Below the pieces are notes generated by a model, which did not search any database, was not told where the DNA came from, and saw only the letters and a program-made list of their open reading frames with translations. Positions 7,813-14,485 of a stretch of 21,518 bases of DNA are shown here, piece after piece. Position numbers and translations under genes: made by a program. The number at the start of each line of letters is the position of its first letter. The stretch's first letter is position 1. Origin of the DNA: JAJYZP01 sp049964535 (GTDB taxonomy: Bacteria; Actinomycetota; Acidimicrobiia; Acidimicrobiales; Acidimicrobiaceae); NCBI GenBank assembly GCA_049964535.1, contig JBMFXG010000019.1:1-21518 (forward strand), written 5' to 3'.

Positions 7813-7857
7813 AGTGACCGGTTCGACGGTCACTTCTATGTGTTTCGTGCGCGAAAC
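7813..7857 (+). terminator. Two adjacent hairpins downstream of rnhB
   Basis: First stem AGTGACCG (7813-7820) / CGGTCACT (7827-7834) with loop GTTCGA. Second stem GTTTCG (7842-7847) / CGAAAC (7852-7857) with a 4-nt loop. Neither is followed by a T-run, so the role as terminator of the cyclase-rnhB transcript is only a suggestion. The GTTCGA loop resembles a tRNA T-loop but is one base short and no tRNA body surrounds it. Confidence 0.3.
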
Positions 7858-8028
7858 GATGTGTCGCCGTTGGAGCGTCCGATCCCGCCGCAGGCCACGG
7901 TGATGAGCGGGTTCCATGGGGAATGATGTTCAATGGGCAGTGAACGGTAGGATGTGACGAGAGTAGTGCGCTCAATTGAGTAGCTTTCGGTTGACTCCGA
8001 TAGAGGTCCCGACTGCCTGTGATAGCGG

Positions 8029-11000
8029 ATGAGCCCTTCGGACGAGATCGGTATGTGTGGGCAAGGGGATCTCGTTGGATCGTGCGGCGCGAGGAGCGAT
8101 GGAGAAGCTGACGAGCGAGTGGAGAGAGAGGCGGCCTGTGTCGAGCGATACGATCAGCCTGAGAGGTCGAAGCCATTGAAAGCTTCCGTCAAGGAGCCCC
8201 AACCGTCGCCTTCGGAGATTAGGTGGATCCGACGGCTTGGGGCCATCACGCTAGAGACGCCAGGCTTTACTCTCCTTGCGATACTTGCTGCTCTTGTTGG
8301 TACCGCTCTTGATATTCTGGCACCTCTGGTTCAACGAGCTGCCATCGACCACTCCATTCTGCGTGGTGGACGTAACATATCGATCTACGCCTTTGCTCTC
8401 GTCGGGCTTGGAGCCAGCGGATTTATCACAACCTTCGTTCGGCGCTATGCGGGTGGCAAGGTCTCTCTCGGTGTTCAGTACTCCCTTCGGACAAAGATCT
8501 TTCGGCACCTGCAGCGTCTCGACTTCGCCACGCAGGATACGTTGCAGACGGGACAGCTAGTCTCGAGATCGACAGCAGACGTCGGACTCCTCCAGGGCCT
8601 CCTAGCATTTCTGCCACGACTTTTCGGAAACGTCCTCTTGGCCCTTGGCGCGGTGGTGGTCATGGTTGTGATCTATTGGCCACTCGGTCTCTTGGTAGCG
8701 CTCTCGCTTCCCATCTTGCTCTTCTCCTCTATTCGTCTCAGGACGAAGGTCTTTCCAGCCTCGTGGGACGCGCAGCAGAAGGAGGGCGAGGTGGCGGTCG
8801 TCGTCGAGGAGGCCGTTACCGGGATTACGGTGGTGAAGGCTACGGTCCTTGAGACCGAGATGGTTCGACTCCTGCGAGATCGGGCGCGATCGCTTTTTCG
8901 ATCGCGAGCGCGTACGGTTCGGCTGAGCTCACGGCTACAGGCGCTCTTGGAGGCTATTCCAATGTTGACGCAAGCTGTGGTCATTGCGGTCGGCGGTTAT
9001 GCATCGTATGAAGGTCATCTCAGCCTAGGTACTTTCCTTCTTTTCTTTACCTTCATTGCCCAGCTCAATGCGCCGGTTCGACAGCTGGCATCGTTGGTTG
9101 CGATCGCTGAACAGGCTCGAGCCGGCGCAGATCGAATCTTCTCACTGTTAGACCTCCACCCGCTCGTGGAGACACCCCAATCACCTCGTGAGATCCCCAA
9201 AGGCCCGATCGGAGTGCACTTCGATAACGTTCAGTTCTCCTATCGACCCCAAGAACCGGTTCTCAGAGGTGTCGAGCTTGACATCAAGGCCGGGGAACGG
9301 GTTGCGATCGTTGGTGCGTCGGGTTCTGGGAAGTCGACCGTTTCACTACTACTGCCGCGTTTTTACGATCCGCAAGTCGGCGTCGTCTCCGTAGGAGGGG
9401 TTGACGTCAAGGAGGTTGCCCTTGACGAGCTTCGCCGACGGGTCGGGATCGTCTTTGAAGATAGTTTTCTCTTTTCAGACACCATCTACAACAACATTGC
9501 GCTCGGATCGCCCAATGCAACGCAGGAGGATATCGTCCGAGCAGCATGTGCGGCTCGAGCCCACGACTTCATCGTAGGTTTCCCCGATGGCTATGGTTCA
9601 ATGGTGGGAGAGCGAGGGATCCTCCTCTCCGGCGGACAGCGTCAGCGGCTCTCTCTCGCTCGAGCACTCCTGGGCCAGCCAGATCTCCTGGTGCTTGATG
9701 ACGCTACGTCGGCGGTCGATGCCACGACTGAAGCTGAGATCTACGAAGCGCTGGATGAGTTTGCCGTCGATCGTACTCTGATTTTGATTGCTCACCGGCG
9801 GTCGACCCTCTCTCTCGCAGAACGAATAATTGTGATGAAGGACGGCTTAGTGCTCGATAGTGGCACCGAGTCAGAGCTCCTTGAGCGTTGTCATGAGTTT
9901 CGTGACCTTCTGGCCCCTGGAGGTGAGCTACTCGAGGAGCTCCAGAACGACGACGGAACGCTGCCTTCACTCGCAGCCGTGGATGCAGACGGCCGTGCTC
10001 CTCGCATCAGTGCAGGTGAGCTTGGAAGTCGGGGTGGGGGTGGCGCTCGACCGTCTTTCCGAGGTGGTTCTGGGGTACCGCTCTCGTTGACCGATTCCCT
10101 GAGGCGGGGACTCGAGAAGCTTCCTCCGGAGAAAGATGAACCGAAGATGCCACTTGAGGAGTACGATCCGCTCCGACCGGTCGCATTTCGTTTTCTAGGG
10201 GCATTGCGACTGCTTAAAGGTGCGCTCGGACTTGGTGCGGTTCTCGTTGGACTCGATGCGATCCTGGCCTTAGTGGGGCCGGCCGCAGTACGATCTGCGA
10301 TCGACTCGGGTGTGACGACGCATCGATTGAGTGTGATCTTGATTGCAAGCGGCGTCTTGGCCCTGGCCTCATTCGCCGATGTCGTGGTGATCTGGGCTGA
10401 AGGCGTGGTCACCGGTATTACTGCGGAGCGCTTTTTGTACTATCTGCGCTCGAAGATCTTTGAACAGCTGATGCACCTTGGTATGGACTACTACGAGTCG
10501 GAGATGGCCGGGCGCGTGATGACCCGGATGACCTCTGACGTTGACTCATTCTCTAATCTCATGCAGAGTGGATTGATAGCAGCACTCGTGGCATTGGTCT
10601 CCCTCGTAGGCGTGGTCATCGTGCTGACCGTTATGTCCCCCAGGCTCGTGCTCATACCGCTCTTGGCGCTTCCGTTGTTGATTGCTGCAACGGTGTACTA
10701 CCAGCGATACTCGTCTCGGGTCTACACACGAGCTCGTGAGCGAATTGCGCTTGTGAACTCCAACTTTCAAGAGGGTGTCTCCGGTCTCAAGGTGAGCCAG
10801 GCGTATGCAAAGGAGAAGGACTCCTCGGAGGAGTTCGAGCGGCTCTCTGCTGGGTATCGAGATACTCGCATGAAGGCGCAGAAGGCCGTCTCGATCTACT
10901 TCCCGTTCGTTCTTCTGCTCTCTGATATTGCCGGAGCAGTCACCTTGTACGTCGGGGCTCATCTCGTTATTTCGCATGAGGTGCAGGTCGGGACGGTCAT

Positions 11001-11904
11001 CGCCTTTCTCTTGTACCTCTCTCTCTTCTTCTCGCCTATCCAACAGCTCTCTCAAACGTTCGATCAAATTCAACAAGCGACCGTTGCTGCTCGTCAGATT
11101 CGACGGTTGATGTCGTTGACGTTGAATACCGAGTCGGATCCGAATGCTGCAGTGATCGTCGGCGTCGAAGGTGACGTGCAAGCTCGCCACGTTGGATTTC
11201 ACTATGGATCCACTGCTTCCAATGCACTTCGAGACATTGATCTAATGCTGCCTGCTGGATCAAAGGTCGCTCTTGTTGGTGAGACCGGTGCTGGGAAATC
11301 GACCGTTGCGAAGCTGTTAGTACGGTTCTACGATCCATCGAGTGGCGCCATTGTTCTCGATGGCCGCAATGTTGCGCAGCTCGATCTTGCTTGGTATCGG
11401 TCTCAAGTAGGTTATCTTCCTCAAGAACCGTTCTTGTTCTCGGGTTCGATCTATCGAAACATAGCGCTCGGTCGCTCTGGTGCCTCTGAAGCCGAGGTGC
11501 TTTGGGCCGCGGAGGTCACGGGCGTGCTGGACTTCGCCAACGGCTTTCCTGATGGACTCGATCACGATGTAGGTGAACGAGGTCGAGGTCTCTCGGCTGG
11601 ACAACGTCAGCTCATAGCTCTCGCTCGTCTCTACCTCTCGGAACCGTCGCTACTCGTTCTCGATGAGGTCTCTTCTTCGCTCGATCTTCGCTCTGAGGCG
11701 AGAGCTCTCGATGCGTTAGCAGCAATCTGCGAAGGGAAGACCACGGTGGTAATCGCCCACCGCCTTCCCTCTGCGAAGGTTGCCGATATGGTGGTGGTCT
11801 TGGATCACGGCCAAGTCGTTGAAGTTGGCCCGCACGACGAGCTACGTATCTCGGGAGGGCGGTACTCCCAGATGTGGGATCTCTTTGAAGGAGAGACGGC
11901 CTGA
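8029..11904 (+). CDS. Fused ABC exporter (two TMD-NBD halves in one chain)
   Basis: This is a 1291-aa type IV (ABCB-like) exporter with the order membrane domain, ATPase, linker, membrane domain, ATPase, like the mycobacterial multidrug exporter Rv0194. The first half has hydrophobic helices from about residue 78, Walker A GASGSGKST (429-437), signature LSGGQ (533-537) and Walker B LDD (D557, D558). The second half has Walker A GETGAGKST (1084-1092), signature LSAGQ (1188-1192) and Walker B LDE (D1212, E1213). The glutamate needed for hydrolysis is Asp in NBD1, and the Q-loop Gln is Glu there (VFEDSFLFS). The signature paired with that site is altered to LSAGQ. One ATP site is therefore degenerate and the other canonical. 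A Gly/Arg/Pro-rich linker (about 640-720) joins the halves. ATG 8029 is uncertain; the first ~60 residues are polar and later starts (8053, 8119) are possible. The substrate is unknown. Confidence 0.92.
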   Translation: MSPSDEIGMCGQGDLVGSCGARSDGEADERVEREAACVERYDQPERSKPLKASVKEPQPSPSEIRWIRRLGAITLETPGFTLLAILAALVGTALDILAPLVQRAAIDHSILRGGRNISIYAFALVGLGASGFITTFVRRYAGGKVSLGVQYSLRTKIFRHLQRLDFATQDTLQTGQLVSRSTADVGLLQGLLAFLPRLFGNVLLALGAVVVMVVIYWPLGLLVALSLPILLFSSIRLRTKVFPASWDAQQKEGEVAVVVEEAVTGITVVKATVLETEMVRLLRDRARSLFRSRARTVRLSSRLQALLEAIPMLTQAVVIAVGGYASYEGHLSLGTFLLFFTFIAQLNAPVRQLASLVAIAEQARAGADRIFSLLDLHPLVETPQSPREIPKGPIGVHFDNVQFSYRPQEPVLRGVELDIKAGERVAIVGASGSGKSTVSLLLPRFYDPQVGVVSVGGVDVKEVALDELRRRVGIVFEDSFLFSDTIYNNIALGSPNATQEDIVRAACAARAHDFIVGFPDGYGSMVGERGILLSGGQRQRLSLARALLGQPDLLVLDDATSAVDATTEAEIYEALDEFAVDRTLILIAHRRSTLSLAERIIVMKDGLVLDSGTESELLERCHEFRDLLAPGGELLEELQNDDGTLPSLAAVDADGRAPRISAGELGSRGGGGARPSFRGGSGVPLSLTDSLRRGLEKLPPEKDEPKMPLEEYDPLRPVAFRFLGALRLLKGALGLGAVLVGLDAILALVGPAAVRSAIDSGVTTHRLSVILIASGVLALASFADVVVIWAEGVVTGITAERFLYYLRSKIFEQLMHLGMDYYESEMAGRVMTRMTSDVDSFSNLMQSGLIAALVALVSLVGVVIVLTVMSPRLVLIPLLALPLLIAATVYYQRYSSRVYTRARERIALVNSNFQEGVSGLKVSQAYAKEKDSSEEFERLSAGYRDTRMKAQKAVSIYFPFVLLLSDIAGAVTLYVGAHLVISHEVQVGTVIAFLLYLSLFFSPIQQLSQTFDQIQQATVAARQIRRLMSLTLNTESDPNAAVIVGVEGDVQARHVGFHYGSTASNALRDIDLMLPAGSKVALVGETGAGKSTVAKLLVRFYDPSSGAIVLDGRNVAQLDLAWYRSQVGYLPQEPFLFSGSIYRNIALGRSGASEAEVLWAAEVTGVLDFANGFPDGLDHDVGERGRGLSAGQRQLIALARLYLSEPSLLVLDEVSSSLDLRSEARALDALAAICEGKTTVVIAHRLPSAKVADMVVVLDHGQVVEVGPHDELRISGGRYSQMWDLFEGETA

Positions 11905-11928
11905 ACTGGTCGTTACACAGTTCCCAAT

Positions 11929-11978
11929 ACCATAGAGACAGTATATCGAACATATGTTCGATATACTGTCTCTATGGT
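11929..11978. promoter_or_regulatory. SOS operator/promoter of imuA' inside a 50-bp perfect palindrome
   Basis: The LexA box CGAACATATGTTCG (11947-11960) fits the actinobacterial consensus exactly. Every base from 11929 to 11953 pairs with its mirror from 11954 to 11978, giving a perfect uninterrupted palindrome of 25 bp per arm. It contains a -10-like TATACT (11962-11967) and the imuA' start codon ATG (11974-11976). Transcription starting 6-7 nt after the hexamer would begin at the ATG, so a leaderless mRNA is predicted; no ribosome site is present. By symmetry the same -10 exists on the minus strand. LexA bound at the core would cover the promoter spacer and block transcription until RecA-stimulated LexA cleavage. 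Confidence 0.9.
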
Positions 11979-12609
11979 TCAGAGTCTCTCGCCGATCTCT
12001 TCTCGACCCTCTGTGGGGCGAGCGTCACAGCTCGTGCAGGACGTTCTGCCAGTTGATCCTGGGATCGTCGATATCTTTCCGCAGCGAGGTCTACGGAAGG
12101 GGAGTGTTCTTCGCTTGCGTGGCTCCTATGGAAGTGGGCTGTACTCTTTCGCTGTTCAGTCTCTCGTAGCGGCATCGCAGCACGGAGCGTGGGTTGCACT
12201 GTTCAACGTGGACGATCTTGGTTATGGGTTCCTTCTTCGTAGCGGCGTGGACCTCGAAAGGACGCTCATTATCCATGACGATCAGCATCCAAGCCGAACA
12301 CTTGCGACATTGTTGGAGTCGTTTGCGATCGTTGTAACTCCGCCAAATCTCTCCCTTGCTCAGATGGCGCGTCTCTCAGCTCGAGCACGAGAGAGGTCGT
12401 CGATCATTATCTCTGTTGAGCGCGTGGCTCACTCCGGTAGTGCTGGCGTACCGAGATGGGAGGGTGGCGTTGATCTTACGGTGCATCTACGTTCAGCTAG
12501 CTGGGTCATGGAGCTGGAGAGTGGGATAACGTCGGTGAACCGTGGCGAGGTGGTGGTGACGGTTGAGCACCATGGGGTTGGACGTACGGTCGTTGCGTCG
12601 GCGTCGTAA
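11974..12609 (+). CDS. imuA': ImuA' mutasome accessory protein
   Basis: ImuA' is a RecA-fold-related partner of ImuB in the actinobacterial DnaE2 mutasome, which performs error-prone translesion synthesis after DNA damage. The 211-aa protein has the size, position and beta-rich layout of this family. A Walker A-like strand-loop is visible at GSYGSGLY (50-57), where the invariant Lys is Leu56 and Thr/Ser is Tyr57, so ATP binding at this loop is unlikely. The ATG at 11974 is the only sensible start: no other start codon lies in frame upstream within the operator, and no Shine-Dalgarno precedes it. imuB follows after 15 bp, forming an SOS-controlled operon. The identification rests mainly on context with imuB and dnaE2. 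Confidence 0.85.
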   Translation: MVQSLSPISSRPSVGRASQLVQDVLPVDPGIVDIFPQRGLRKGSVLRLRGSYGSGLYSFAVQSLVAASQHGAWVALFNVDDLGYGFLLRSGVDLERTLIIHDDQHPSRTLATLLESFAIVVTPPNLSLAQMARLSARARERSSIIISVERVAHSGSAGVPRWEGGVDLTVHLRSASWVMELESGITSVNRGEVVVTVEHHGVGRTVVASAS

Positions 12610-12624
12610 GACGAGCTCTACGTT

Positions 12625-14298
12625 GTGACCACCGTGCTGCCGCGGTATCTTTTTCTGCGATTTCCGAACTGGGCCTGGGATGTTTTGGGGCGTGAACCTG
12701 ACGAACTCTCTGTTGTGGTCGAGCGAGGGCGAATTCTTGGTGTCTCGCCTTTAGCTCGTCGGGAGGGACTCAAGGTTGCAATGGCGGTTCGTCATGCTTC
12801 GGCTTACTGGCCCGACATGACCGTGTACGAACGGCATCGAGAACGAGAGGTCCAAGGCTTTACAGAGTTGATGGATCTCTGTGGAGCGTTCTCTCCATTT
12901 TTCTCATTTTTCGATGTTGGAGCCTGCTACGTGCCGCTACGTGCACTCTTACGAGTGCTAGGGAGTGAAGAGTCGATCACCCAGACCTTGCGCGAGTATC
13001 TTCGTCACGCAGTTGTGACCGTCTATGACCAACCTCTTGCTCTCGATCGGGTTGAGCTCTCCCTTGGAGTCGCTCACGGTGTCTATATCGCTAGTCTTGC
13101 GGCAGAGCAAGGCGTTCTGGTTCCCGTTGGCGAGAATACACGGTTCGTTAGTGCGCTCTCGATTGCATCTCTTGAGCCGTCAGTCTTGGCGCAATCATGT
13201 GCCGATCTTGGACTGCGGACACTAGGAGATTTCTGTGCCTTAGCCCCTGGCGATGTCGCCGGTCGATATGGATCAGAAGGCCTTGAGCTGTTGCAGCTCT
13301 TACGGGGGGAGAGGGATCGTACGGGAACGCAGGTCTCTCTCGGTCCTGAGCAAGAGATCCACCTCGTTTTTGATGAAGACCTACAAGAGATGGACCGGTT
13401 GCTCTTTGCGATGTCAGCTCCGTTGGCTGCGCAGTGTGAGGCACTGCGCGCGGCAGGGTCTGCGGCGTTCTCTGTTGAGTTTGAGGTCGTTATCGATGAT
13501 GAGCGGTCGGTGGTGCAGTGGGGGTTTCCCCAAGGTGCGACCGAACGAGTGGTGCTCGATCGTGTTCGTTGGCAACTTGAGCGTTTGGTCACAACGGTGC
13601 AGGAGCTCCAAGCACGGGAGGGTAAAGGAGAGCTCTGGCGGGGAGGCGTGATTCAAGAGTGCTTCGTTCGCTTCTCTGAGGTAGGTCCACCTCCAGCTCG
13701 TCAACTCAATCTGACCGAGAAGCCAACGAGCTCTGACGACGCCGTTGTTCGCTCCTTGACGAGGTTGACGGTGGCTCTTGGAGAGGAGAATCTCTGTGTG
13801 CTCCAGCCCCTCGGGGGACGATCTCCGCAAGAAGGCGTTCGTATGGTTCCGTGGATCGTGGCGACGGGTCGAAGCGGTTCTCCCCGGCATCGGGAACGGT
13901 CATTGACGTCGTCACCACAACCACGATCACCGAAACGACCTCGACGATCTGTTCAAGGTGGTCGCGATGCCCTTCCATGGCCTGGATCTCTCGCTGGGCA
14001 GGACCCGCCTGTGGTCTATCAACCTCCACGTGCCATTCGTGTTCTTGATGTGCGTGGCGGAGCCGTTGTGGTTGGCGGTCGTGGATCTCTGAGTGATCTC
14101 ATCACGTCCATCGTTTTTGACGGTGAATATCGCAGCGACGTTGTTGAGCAGTGGGGACCGTGGCTTGTTGAGGAGCGTTGGTGGAGTAGCCAACGTGCCC
14201 GGCGTTACGCTCGACTCCTGGTGATCTGTGCTGATCGAAGCGTGCACCTCATCTACTGCGAGCAGCGTCGATGGTTCTTGGAGGCCACCTTTGATTGA
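12625..14298 (+). CDS. imuB: ImuB, catalytically inactive Y-family polymerase-like mutasome hub
   Basis: ImuB bridges DnaE2, ImuA' and the beta clamp. The N-terminal ~330 residues follow the Y-family polymerase fold (YLFLRFPNWAWDV where active enzymes have a metal-binding Asp; palm region PFFSFFDVGACYV without the SxDE acids), so polymerase residues are absent, as is typical for ImuB. The C-terminal block, WPGSLAGQ to FLEATFD (452-557), with GRGSLS, WGPWLVEERWW and RWFLEATFD, is diagnostic of ImuB. The expected clamp-binding motif (mycobacterial ImuB has QLPLW) aligns with QLNLTE (360-365), which lacks the aromatic residue. A polar Arg/Ser/Pro linker lies at about 415-450. The product is 557 aa from GTG 12625, 15 bp after imuA', with no strong ribosome site, suggesting translation coupled to imuA'. 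Confidence 0.93.
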   Translation: MTTVLPRYLFLRFPNWAWDVLGREPDELSVVVERGRILGVSPLARREGLKVAMAVRHASAYWPDMTVYERHREREVQGFTELMDLCGAFSPFFSFFDVGACYVPLRALLRVLGSEESITQTLREYLRHAVVTVYDQPLALDRVELSLGVAHGVYIASLAAEQGVLVPVGENTRFVSALSIASLEPSVLAQSCADLGLRTLGDFCALAPGDVAGRYGSEGLELLQLLRGERDRTGTQVSLGPEQEIHLVFDEDLQEMDRLLFAMSAPLAAQCEALRAAGSAAFSVEFEVVIDDERSVVQWGFPQGATERVVLDRVRWQLERLVTTVQELQAREGKGELWRGGVIQECFVRFSEVGPPPARQLNLTEKPTSSDDAVVRSLTRLTVALGEENLCVLQPLGGRSPQEGVRMVPWIVATGRSGSPRHRERSLTSSPQPRSPKRPRRSVQGGRDALPWPGSLAGQDPPVVYQPPRAIRVLDVRGGAVVVGGRGSLSDLITSIVFDGEYRSDVVEQWGPWLVEERWWSSQRARRYARLLVICADRSVHLIYCEQRRWFLEATFD

Positions 14299-14446
14299 TG
14301 GTTGTTGCGACGGTCTCGAAGGCGATAGAGAGGGATCTTGCCCTGGGTTGGTCTTCTCCGGGTAGCACTGCATCTCTCGTGGTGAGGGCGAGCGTCTCGT
14401 GTCTCGGCGATATGAACCGCTATGGGGTGAGTTCGAGGCAGAAAAT

Positions 14447-14484
14447 CGATCAGATTTTCGAACAAATGTTCGATAAACTGATCG
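14447..14484. promoter_or_regulatory. SOS operator/promoter of dnaE2
   Basis: Perfect LexA core CGAACAAATGTTCG (14459-14472) sits inside a 38-bp imperfect palindrome with outer arms CGATCAG (14447-14453) and CTGATCG (14478-14484), with 3 mismatched pairs of 19. A -10-like TAAACT (14474-14479) begins 2 bp after the box and is followed by 6 nt and the dnaE2 start codon. This is the same geometry as at imuA'. Upstream half-overlap: GAAAATC (14441-14447) / GATTTTC (14453-14459) forms a second inverted repeat. The rest of the 187-bp imuB-dnaE2 gap shows nothing else. Confidence 0.9.
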
Positions 14485-14485
14485 T

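Larger units (their letters stand above)
7528..8028. other. 500-bp gene-poor region between rnhB and the ABC exporter
   Basis: No well-supported gene is seen. The region holds a short basic reading frame (7634-7783), two adjacent hairpins (7813-7857) and a weak candidate promoter before the ABC gene: TTGAGT (7976-7981), 17 bp, then GATAGA (7999-8004). A second TTGACT lies at 7991-7996 without a well-placed -10. No tRNA or other RNA gene was recognised. Confidence 0.45.

Noticed and set aside
7813..7834. tRNA T-arm-like hairpin with a GTTCGA loop
   Set aside because: The loop is six rather than seven bases, and no acceptor stem, anticodon arm or CCA is present around it.
8885..8906. Hairpin CGCGATCG-CTTTTT-CGATCGCG resembling a terminator
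   Set aside because: It lies deep inside the exporter coding sequence and comes from the Arg/Ser codon run RARSLFRSRAR; GATCG strings are common throughout the window.
11954..12169. Alternative 71-aa plus-strand and 113-aa minus-strand frames starting at the palindrome centre with the same MFDILSLW start
   Set aside because: The identical first residues are a by-product of the perfect palindrome; the rest of each frame is a shadow of imuA' or of the exporter gene.
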